Source: Dichetophora obliterata
Lineage: Eukaryota; Arthropoda; Insecta; Diptera; Sciomyzidae
Length of the DNA stretch: 64,000 nucleotides
NCBI GenBank assembly: GCA_963920525.1
Contig: OY986440.1
Span: 17,904,191-17,968,190, forward strand
Direction: 5' to 3'
Each line of letters begins with the position of its first letter. The first letter of the stretch is position 1. A model generated the notes under the pieces. It did no database searches, was not told where the DNA came from, and worked only from the letters and a program-made list of their open reading frames with translations. The translations under genes and the position numbers were made by a program. Positions 12,101 to 24,100 of the stretch are shown piece after piece.

Positions 12101-15100
12101 TCTTTTTTTTCCCGGACCAACAAAAGCTTTTTGTATATACTGTAAATATTGTAAATACATTTGTGTAAATATTTACTGTAAATATTGTAAAAATTAAATT
12201 ATATAATGTAAATATTGTACATAAATTTTTGAGGTTACAATAACCGTTAATTAAATTACTTTATGTAATTTACATATCTGTAAATACTGTAAATATTGGA
12301 AGTTTATTTAATACTTTCACTTTTCTAGTTTTAAGTTGTAAATATTTACTTTATTATATTACTTAGGTTAGTTAAATACATTCAAAGTGTTTGCCCTAGT
12401 TGATAATTTATTACATTATGTAATAAGTTTTCAATTTAGTTGATAATTTATTACATTATGTAATAAGATTTTCATTTAGGTTTAAATTATTACATTATGT
12501 AATAAGATTTTCATTTAGTTTTAAATTATTACATTATGTAATAAGATTTCATTCTAGGTTTTAAGATATTATATTATATAATAAGCACCGTATTATATTA
12601 AATAATAAGAGCCAGTTCAAAAATGTTTTAATTTTTTATTGAATTAGAAGAATAAAATGAGGTAAGTTTTAAAACACCAACAATTGAAAACCAAAACTGC
12701 AAAATAAATGAATATGTATGTCAGACATAATTTTGCTTTATGAAATGAATAAAAGATGAATTGATTGCTTTATTTATTAATTGATTAATTTTATAAATAA
12801 ACTCATAATTCATAAAAAGATGAATTTATTGCTTCCTTTATCAGTTGATTAATTTAATTAATTTATTGAAAAATCTGTTTGCTAAAATTAAAAATCTTTA
12901 AATACCTTCAGCAAATAGATTTTATACAAAATTTTAATAAAATCTCAAAATAAAAAAAACAAGGAACTTTATGTCACCATAACAATTACTGTTTAAAAAG
13001 GTCATTAAAATGAGAAAAATATATTTAAATATTAATACCATTTTTGGATTATTAAACAAACACAATTAGTTTTATATTTTGGATTGATGGAATTTTAATG
13101 TTTCAAACTTTTATATGGTATTTAATATTTTAAACACTTTCGTAAACATTCTGAGTTTGTTTAAAATAAAATAGAAAATTTTCTAAATACCTGCAACAAT
13201 TGACAGAAATTTGTATATGTATATATTTTTACATAAAGAAAGTATATACATCTCATATACATATGTGTATATACTGTGTAGCTCAAAAATTTATAATAAT
13301 TTGAAAAGAGGAAAATTGGTAAATTCCTTAATTTACCAAATCCAATGTAGCTAAAAATTGAAATCATGTAAATCAATTTATCATCATTTAAATAGCTGGA
13401 AGTTGGTAAATTCATTTAATTTACCAAAAGCAATGTAGCTAAAAAATTTCTTAAATACATTGTACCTGCAAGAACTAAAAGAAATTTATAGATAAAGGTC
13501 ATATAAAAATACTATCATAATTCAAATAGCTGGAAATTGGTAAATTCATTTAATTTACCAAATCCAATGTAGCAAAAAAATTTTGCTTCAAATTAAAAAA
13601 ATTCCTAAATTCATATAGTACCTAGAAATTGAGAACAAATTTAGCTTCAAATGAAAAAATTGGCTGAATTCTTCATAGTACCTGGAAATTGATAAAAAAT
13701 GTAGCTTCAAATAAAACATTTCTTACCTGCAAGAATTAAAATAAATTTATAGGTAAAGGAGGGCATAAAAATGTTCTCATCATTTAAAAAGATTGAAATT
13801 GGTAAATTCATTCAAATTACCAAATCCAATCTAGCTAAAAAAATGTAAACATTCATATGAGTGCAAGATTCTTATAGGAAACAAAAAAAGTCATACCGAA
13901 GCGAAAAGAAACAATAGCAAACTATTTTCTTTTCGCTTCATCACACGCTTTCTATTTTCTATTTCTTCGCACTCATACAGCTCATTCTTCGCTAAGCGTC
14001 GGAACCACAAAGCAACGTCAGCTAAGCACAGCTGATCAAAGTCAGGCGACAAATTTCGATTTCATCGCCTTCCTTCACATCTACATTCGTCCAATACTTA
14101 CTAATCACAAATGTCTGCACAAACGCAACTGTGCAGAACTGACAACTCTTTACTACTCTTTGATCGGGTACGAAAAGATTTTTTCGAAATTTTAGATCTT
14201 CTCTCAAATGAGATAACGGCTAGATTCGATCAAACAGGTTGATATTTTACTTTTTTTTTTATTTTTGCATGTTTACACCAGCTTCACTCAACCGACTCAC
14301 TTTGATTTAACATTCGGTGAGTCGGTTGAGTAAAGCTAGTGTAAACTGGCACTTTGTAAATCTTATTGTACATTTAAACAGATCTTGACACTCTGGAATC
14401 GTTGGAAAATATTGTAATCGAAGCCTTCAACGGAAAAGTGCCTTCTGAACAAAATCTAAAAACAAAACTAGATCTTTATGCAGATGACTTTGATGTGAGC
14501 GACCTCCATGCGCAACTTAAATTGCTGAAGCAATTGCCAGAAAAAATTCGGATACTGTAAAAAAACTATTAAATGAAGTTGAAAAACTTATTGCTTTGTT
14601 TTTGACTGTGACTGCATCAGCAGCTTCATCTGAGCGTTCTTTTAGTGCACTAAGACGACTTAAAACGTATCTTCGAGCAACTGACACAGAAACGACTCAC
14701 TCATGCGGCACTTATACACATTCACAAAGATAAAACCGAAGAATTGAATTCGATGGAAGTGGTAAAAGAGTTTGTTTCTCGCAAGGACAGAAAAAAACAT
14801 TTTGGAATAATTTAAACTGATATAACTTTTCGTACCTTATTGCATTTAAACCATGTAAAGATATACCTATCTCTTATTTATAAAAAATTTTAAAATTTTT
14901 TATATATTTTTTTATTAAAGTTTTTTTCCTAAATGACCTCTAAATTTGTTATGTTGACTTTATATGATTTAAATACAAATTCTAAATGTTTGATAGTTTA
15001 AATCATACCTGATTTTAAATACAAATTCTAGTTGTTTGATAGTTTAAGGGAGGGGTCTGGGTTTCAGCGTAAAAAAAAACACTTTTTTTGTGATTTTTTA

Positions 15101-18100
15101 TCTCAAATATCGATTGAGCAATTTTATTCAAACCTTCTATACATTATTGAGCATAGTTTTGACTATGTTCTGTAAATTTTTCATGCAAAAATATTAAATC
15201 ATTAGCCCGTGACAGAGCTTCCCCCAGGACGTCTTGAAAAAAAAACAATTTGCGGTGTTCACTGTAACTCGGCCGGAAATTATCTGAAAATGAAAAACCA
15301 TAAAAATTTAGTTAAATTATAAACAAATCTTCCCCCCAACGTTCTCTGATTATTTTTTTTTTAATTTAAAAATTTTTGGCGGCCATCTAAAGTGTGAACC
15401 GTTATTTTCGACTAAAATTTCCGCCATTTTGTGGGTGGGAAACACCCTTAATGTTAAAAAAAAAATTTTTACTAAACGTAGGGGGGAGGTATTTTATATG
15501 AAGAAAATGTGTACAAAGTTTGAAATGAATCGGTCGAGTAGTTTTCAAATGGCAGTGAACACGGACTTTGAAAAAGTAGTTTTGAGAAAAACGCGTTTAA
15601 AGTTTAGCTGTTAGAGTTAGAGCGTTAAAGGCCCCGAGACTAATTAAACAATAACTTCAAGAATATTGCTTAGATCGGATTAAAATTTTGAGGACATATT
15701 CTTGAAATGTTAAACAATAAGATAAAACAAAAAAAAAAAATCGATTTTTCGAAAGTGAAAACCCAGACCCCGCCCTTAAAATCGTTTATTGAGCTTAAGG
15801 TCAAAGTTAGGACAATTAATTGTTCTAACGAATTTTTCCAAAGAAACAACAACAACAACAACAACAAAGTTTTTTCAATATGAAAAGGAAAAAATCACTA
15901 GCTGCTCTTATTGCACAATTTCTGCCCGGCTAAAGGCGTCATCAGAAATCTTTGTGATGCCCGTGCAAGCGCGCACTAACGCACTGCACCAGTGTTCGGA
16001 CTTTACTGCAATTTCAGTAGATCTACTCCGCTTTTCTGCAAAATTTAATGTTCTACTGCGTCACTGCGGTTTTCCAAAATTTGCTGCGATTTATTCGCAA
16101 CAAACATTTTTATGGTTTTTTTTTGTGATATTTTTGGAATATGTAAACATTGATGTTGATTATAAAAAATGTAGTTTCCATTCCATCTGTACACTGTGCG
16201 TTAAAAAAAAGAAAAAATCTGTCAGATGCAGGTGTTATTGCAAAAAAATATATATTTTAAAGTTTTCAATGTGACCTTGTTATTTATTATGTTAATTTTC
16301 TTTGATTTAAATACAAATTCTAACTATTTGATAGTTTAAAATCGTTTATTGAGTTTTAGGTCAGATTAGAACAATTAATTGCTCTATCGAATTTTTCCAA
16401 AGAAACAACAACGACAACATTTTCAATATGAAAAGGAAAACAACACTAGCTGATTTTATTGCAATTTTGGCCCTGCTACAGGCTTCATCAGAAAGCTTTG
16501 TGATGCCAGCGGGAATCGAACCCGAGCCGTGCTTGCCTCGTGCAAACGCATCTTAGCGCAACACACCAACAGAGGCGATGAGATTTCAGTGTCAATTTCT
16601 CAGTTTTTCTCTCTTTTCTTGTTGTTGTTTCTTATTTTGCTTTACTTTAGTTGTTTTTAGATTTGCTGACTAGATTAGATTAGATTTTAAAGTTTTACGT
16701 AAGTTTTTGCGACCAAATTAAAAATTGATTTGCTTTTAAAGAACGTGATTGAATTTTTCTACGGAAACTATATTTTTAATCAGGAAGAAATATGTTTCTG
16801 CAACATGCAAATATATAATATATAGTTATGTATATATTTGTGTGTATATTATATTACTAGTATAAAGTATACATACATAAGTAGTAAATGTACGTACATG
16901 ATTATAAATAAAAATATAAATTACAAAAAAAACCAAAAAACTACTGCGAAAAAATTCGTTTTACTGCATTTTTTTCAAAATTTACTGCGATTTACGAATT
17001 TTGAAGTCTGAACCCTGCACTGCACCACCGAGGCGATGAGATTTGAAGTGTCAATTTCTCAGTTTTTCTCAATTTTCATAATTTCACATTTGTTTTTGTA
17101 TTTCTGTTTTACTTTAGTCTCTATGCTTATGTTATTATATGTAGTCCAACAGCCTGCTGGAAGTCTGCACTAACAAAGCATGTTTACTGAAGTTGTTTTT
17201 AGAACTAAATAAATTTTAAACTAAAATAAAAAATTTTTTTATTCACATTCATGTTTCTTTGAAGAAATTTTGGTGAACTTTTGTTGCACCACCATTTGTA
17301 CTGCCCCCATTTGTACTGCCCCCATTTGTACTGCCCCCATTTGTACTGCCCCCATTTGTACTGCCCCCCATTTGTACTGCCCCCATTTGTACTGCCCCCC
17401 ATTTGTACTGTCCCCCCAGATTAAATTAGCTTCCGACGCGCTTGGCTGTGCGACCTATAATTCCAAAGCTATTCGATATCGCAAATTTGGGTCGCATGGG
17501 TTTCTAATTTTTCAAACGTGTTTCTAGCAAATAAAAAAATATGGACAAAACTAACAAAAAGCATAAATAGATTTTCACTTGACTTTGATAATCTCCATTG
17601 TTTTTTATGTATCATTGCCGTCAAAATAGTGTTACCGAATAAAGTTACGAAAATTCTTATAAGTGCGGCTTATGAAAACTTACGAAGTGACATGAATCGC
17701 ACTATTATTTAATTATTTTATTTACTTTTCTTCGTAACATATCTTCCTTCGTAAGATATTTTCGAAGTTGTTTGCATTTTATTTTTAATTTAATTTATTT
17801 TTCAAAAGTAAACGACATTACCAACACAACATCATTGGGCCTATTCAACGGTATGTATCATAATGTGCTCAAACAACATGTTCCCCGATCGGTCGCCATC
17901 TTAGGTATCAAAAAAATTGTATGCTACTTTGGTTGAGCTGCTTATGCTCTTTTCATTTTGACAGCTAAAAAAACCTGGCTGCAAATTGTTAATTGTTGCT
18001 GAAGATGTGAAGTGAAGTGAAAATAGATAATTATTAATTATAAGAAGATTATTGTGCAATAAAGCTGTTAATTAATGATTTCTTGTGTGAAACGAATGCA

Positions 18101-21100
18101 CAATAGTATTTAACAAATTTTGGATGTTAAAAAAACAACGAATGGCGAACAGCTGTTTGCCGTTTAACGTTTTGCAAAAAACCCATTCAGCAGAAAGTAT
18201 CTCTTTATGCTATTTCGCTACCTGAGCACTTTTTCGGCTGGAATGCGGCCATTAAAAATATTCTGCATTTTTTCTGATCTTTTCTCAACTAATAACAGGA
18301 AAAAACTTTTTGAGTTCAGGTTAAAATGTAAAAAATTCTGCACTCAGAGGGCAGCATTTTTTGTCGAGAAAAGAAAACGCCATTAGATTAGTGGTAAAAT
18401 AAGAATACCCCTAGTATAATTTGCATGTTTTTAAGGAATTTTTGACAATAGATTTTTGTATAAAAACCTGTAAATGTTAAACCGTTTTTAGGTTGAATCG
18501 TGTGCGAGGGTTTCATTTCTGGCATCAGTTTTGCGGTGAGATTACGATTTCCGGGGCGCCACGATTTGACAATGGGTTCAAGAAGGTCTTTAACAAAAAA
18601 TAAGAATGGCCGAAGGAACAATCGATTAATCGATTTGTTTTCAAGTTATCGATTTTTTAAGAAAATGTTTCTTTTTTTAGATGTTTTAAGAAAACTATCT
18701 ATATTTTTTAAGTATGTAACCCATATTGCTGATTAAGGTGTTTTTTGAAAGGTAATACATAAAGCTTTTATATTAATTTTAAATGAATCAAATCCGTTGA
18801 GTATTTAGTATTTTATAGCTATTTGTATGCAAAAGTAAAATATTTGCTTATATAAAACTGTTATTTTCTCAAAAACTACCGTTATTATTATGGATTGTGA
18901 AAAGTAAATTATTGAAGTCTCAAAAATTTATCTTTCGTTTTGTATATAATACATATGATTTATTTAATTTTTTATGTGTGTCTTTATGATGAAATGATTT
19001 GCCCTTGTACGGAAAGTCTTTAAGTTAAGCATATATACCTTAGTTGTTTTGAACGCTTATTCCATATTTTCTTATATCACTACTTAAATAAATTACTGTC
19101 CTTAAGGCAAAATTGTAGCTGTAATATTCATATGAATTTTTAGGATTTTCTAGCCAGCGAAAAAAATTTGAAATTTTTAGTTGATCAGTTTTGGACAATG
19201 CAATAGCAAATAGCAATTTTTATTAATTTTATGTAATACTAGCTGATATACCCGGTGTTACTCGAGAGTCACTTATATAAGCATTTTAACATACACTTCT
19301 CGATTAAATGTTTTTTAAAATCGGGAATATTGAAAAACATGTTGAATTTTATTTTATTTAATTTTATTTATCTACCGTTAGAAAGGTAATTGAACGAACA
19401 TTAATCCAAAAAAGTTTAGGAAAATTTTTGTTGTTGGTGGTTCCATCTCTTGCGGTGAGCTAATTGAATTCAAAGGGGTACGAAAAACATATTTTAAAAA
19501 TTAAAAAGAATTTTTATATTTACTTAATCTTAAAGCAACCACAATTACTGTTTCAACAAAATAAAAATTATGGTGGCGTAATTAAGATATGGACATTTTA
19601 ACGTCTAAACAAAGATTAATATTAAAAAACATATTGAACTTTTTAACAAAACAAATTTTAATGAAATATATTAAAAACAGCGGAGTTAGAGGCATTAAAA
19701 GTAAAAACTTTGATTTTCATATAATTTTTTTCTCATTATTAGCTATCAATGTTTTATGAAAATTCGTTGTGCTAAAAATGATTGTACCTACTAAAATGTC
19801 TATTAGCTGCGTTTTTTCATTGGAGATCAGGATCATATAATCGCATTTGCAAGCAAAGCAAAAACAACAAAAAGTCCAGCAAGTGAGCTAGAAATTTAAA
19901 TTGATCCAATTCTATGTTTTTAAGTGTTAATGACGCTAGATGACGCTGCGACTGAAAAAACTGGCAGTACTGCATTATTTTACTTTTTAAAAGTTTGGTA
20001 GCAATAGCATTTTCGCAAAATATTTCGCAAAACTTATCTGCTGGCTGTATAAGAACATCAGATATTCTTCTGTAAGCAGAAAATAGCGAGACCTGTCTGT
20101 AATCCCAAACGTGTGGGGTTAAATTTGAAGAAACTTTTGAAAAAACATTATTCAGCTCTTCACCGCAAGGTGTAAGTATAGTCTGTACCCACACATCTTA
20201 CAAATGTGGCGCCATCTATTTGTGAATTTAACGCACAGATCAAAACTCATGAAATAATTGTGCTGACCAGATGCGCATGTTTTATTATATCGCCATATAG
20301 CTAAACCTGATTACATGAAAATATTAACTTTAACAGCATTCTTATTCACATTCATTTTTTCGATAAAATTGTGATATATATACAACATTTAAAGTACCAT
20401 TGATAAAGAACTAAGTGACAACGGTGACACAATAGTGAGAAAAAATAGAGCCAACACAGCAAAACAAATTTAACAGGAGGGGGGCGGGGAGGCAAAAAAT
20501 AAGTAGATCCACTATAAAGAAGATTTTATATAATCCAAAATAATCGTAATTACTTCAGACACACAACTGCAATCTTAGAGATAAATGGGGACGTTCTCTA
20601 AGATTTTTAGCCATAACTTTTGATTGGAAAGAGATATTGGGGTAATTTTTTCACATAAATTATTTTTGAGACTTGACTTTTTTGTAAAAAATATAAAAAC
20701 AACATTTTGGAAAAAATAAATTTCGCTAAAAAATCAAAGGGGGTACCCTTGTTGTTTTGATGGCAAAAACAGTTAAATAATTTTTGCGCTTAGCTGGAAG
20801 AATTTTTGCAAATAAATGCTATGTCATATGAAAAGTAGTCAGATTTGCTGTTTTTATTGATTTCATTTTTACAGCAACAACAGTTTTTGAGTCATTTTTT
20901 GAGTAAAAAGTCAATATTTTGGACCTTTTTTGGCATACTCATAAAACATATATACACTGACTTAACGGTACAGTTCAACCTATTTTTGTGAAGTGTTTTT
21001 ATTGAACTTTTGAACAAAAAAATTTTGAATGAAATATATTAATGGACAGCGAAGATATTTGCATCGAAAGAGCAAACTTTGATTTTCATGTCGTTTTTTC

Positions 21101-24100
21101 TCATTCTTAGATAACGATGTTTTATGAAAAAGTCGTTGTAATGAAAATTTCTCCAATTTTAAAGATATGTGAGTGTTTTTTTGTATGTCAAAGTAACAAA
21201 AAAATTTTAAAATTAAATATACAAAAATCTCCGATACTAAAAAGTTTTATAATAACAAAATTACCGTTAGTTGAAAAATTTCAGAGGGGGCGTGGCAAAA
21301 ACTAAGTATGTAACATTTTAACTTGAGATAAGCTTAATATGTGTACCTTAGCTGGAAGAGTTTTTGCAAATAAGTGCTATGTCATATGAAAAGTAGTCAG
21401 ATTTGCTGTTTTAATTGATTTCATTTTTACAACAACAACAATTTTTGAGTCATTTTTTGAGTAAAAAGTCAATATTTTGGACCTTTTTTGGCATACTCAT
21501 AAAACATATATACACTGACTTAACGGTACAGTTCAACCTATTTTTGTGAAGTGATTTTATTGAATTTTTGAACAAAAAAAATTTGAATGAAATATATTAA
21601 TGGACAGCGAAGATATTTGCATCGAAAGAGCAAACTTTGATTTTCATGTCGTTTTTTTCTCATTCTTAGGTAACAATGTTTTATGAAAAAGTCGTTGTAC
21701 TGAAAATTTCTCCAATTTTAAAGATATGTGAGTGTTTTTGATGTCAAAATAACAAAAAAATTTTAAAATTAAATATACAAAAATCTCCTATAGTAAAAAG
21801 TTTTATAATAACAAAATTACCGTTAGTTGAAAAATTTCAGAGGGGGCGTGGCAAAAACTAAGTATGTAACATTTTAAGTTGAGATAAGCTTAATATGTGT
21901 ACCTAGTTTGAGCAAAATCCGTTTAGCCGTTTAGATTTGTATAAAGGCCAAACAAACAAACAAACAAACAGAAAATGAGTTTTATTACTATAGATAGTGT
22001 AAATTGTAAAGAGTATATATAGGTATATTAATACATCAAATGGAAGGTTCAAATTGTAAGCTTTAAAAATAAAATATAATTTTAGTACCTTAATTACGCA
22101 TATTTAGTAGAAAATAACGGTTTTTTTAATTACAAATTACAAATATGATATAGTTTTGCTTATAAAATTACATATACGCTTCCAATCTTTTAGATCCATT
22201 AGATAATGGCAAAGAAATGGATGTTTTTTTGAAGATCATTTAGTGAAAAAAACCTAAAAAATCGATAACTAGTTGAGTAATCGATTTTTAGTTTGGACAA
22301 ACATTTGTTTTTGTTGTTCTCTACCAGAAAACACTTTCAAATGCGGCGCCCCGGAAATCGTAATCGTGCCAGTTCACGTTTTTATGCATTGTTGTTGTTG
22401 AAAAACATTCCTAAAGAAAAAATCACAAAATTAAAGGTGTTATAGGATAAAGTGCACTTTCTCACTCCTTTTTTTAGTAACTTTTTATGTCCGAGCCGAA
22501 AATAGCCCATGCGACATCGTTTTCTTACCTCCATACGAATCGATCCAGCCTAATATATTGATATACAGTGGAATTCGGTTATGACGACCCTGAAGGGACC
22601 GGAATATTTCGTCGTTACAACCGAATGTCGTTATATGCACACATAATTTTTTTAGTTCATTGTAAACTTAATTCATTTACTATAAAGAAGAAATTTATTA
22701 TCAATAGTAAAAATAAAAACATAAAACTTAGGGTAAATAAATACAATAAGTTTTTTTGTTTCTTTGACTTTCTGATAAAAAATATTTTCCTTTTTAAACT
22801 TCCATCCATGTTTGCAGCAACCAAAACTAACACGAAGCGTCAAAACTTTTCCTCCTATACACTTTTTACCTTAAAATTTTAAAATTCTACCGGGCATGAG
22901 TTTAAAGAAGAACCTTGTTTCATCAGCATTATACATTTTTTCTAAGTCCTAATAGCCATCTCGAAGTTTTGGGAAAAATTCTGTAGTCACCCTGGGATAC
23001 ATCACCTGCTTCACCTGAAACCTTGCAGTTAACAATGCAGTATCGCTATCGAAAATAGTAAATCAAACTTTCTAAACAAGAAAAATTCGTTTTACCTAAA
23101 ATTTTAACTAAATCATTGGCTTTTTCTTGTAAAATATGATCGGTAAGAGATATATATCGCGATTTTTGGATTTTCTACATTTTGAGGAGGTGTGATCCTT
23201 ATATTTTTCCTATGTTTCCATATGATGGATATTGGAAGAATATGACGCAAGAAATTCCTCGCCGTTTTCAAGCATCCAGATTATTGCAGATTTTTCTTCA
23301 ATGATGAACGCGTTACGTTTAGTTTGTGGAGGCATTTTGAACACAGTAAAAAATCAATCATGCATTTGAAGGAACAAATGTATACTGACCAAAATCAACT
23401 GCGCAATTGAAGCTATGCAGTTTTGTTGTCAATGAATTTTATGCGGTTATTTCCCTTTCAGCAAAGCAAAAATTGCAAATATTTTCAGTGAATATTGTTT
23501 GTTCATATATAAATATAAACAAAATTCATAAGTAAGCAAATCTAGTCTCAATTTGCTTTCGTCGTCACTATATGTGAAAATATTTATTATATTTTATGAA
23601 AACTGCGTCGTTATATGCGAACTCGTCGTTATATCCACCGACATTAAAAGCGAACGCAGTTCCTAAGGAATGAGAAATTAGAAAATGCGGATTTCAAGAA
23701 TACGACGTTATAGCAGAATTGTTTTTATAACCGAGGTCGTTATAAGTGAATTCCACTGTATATTGAAGATAAATTGGTTACATTTTATGAATAAACTAAA
23801 AATTGTTTTTTTAACTTTCTTGCAGCCAGGTAGTGACCATTTACTTTTGTCACATTTCTCTTCTTACCATTTTGTTTTATTTAATTAATGCAGAGGATTT
23901 CAATTAATTTTTAAACGAAAATTAATTATGACATTTTATGTGAACATTTTTTTAGGCCGAAATGCCGCCGAGCAAGTCAGGCCCATTCTGCTCTGGCCCA
24001 AATTTAAACCGTCACTGTTATAAAATTGTAAAAAAACATAATATTGGTAGCGTGTCGTAAAACGCATGCGTGAAGGCCGTCGTTGTCTTCAATAGCTTAC

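Larger units (their letters stand above)
9351..14162 (+). mobile_element. P-like element with about 925-base terminal inverted repeats
   Basis: The outer tips are CAAAGAGTAGTAAAGAGTTG and its complement. The left repeat (9351 to about 10277) and right repeat (about 13238-14162) match along their whole length. The interior carries a P-element/THAP9-type transposase on the plus strand and then about 1.6 kb of AT-rich, repeat-bearing DNA. The canonical P element has 31-base ends, so these repeats are exceptionally long. No 8-base target duplication could be recognised. A second copy of only the right repeat lies at 53078-53951. Confidence 0.85.

Noticed and set aside
17294..17417. CRISPR-like array
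   Set aside because: Units are contiguous with no spacers, and this is a eukaryotic sequence.
17270..17527. Open frame encoding repeated ICTAP
   Set aside because: It is only the translation of the 15-base minisatellite; no homology, no start context, and the frame depends on the repeat period.
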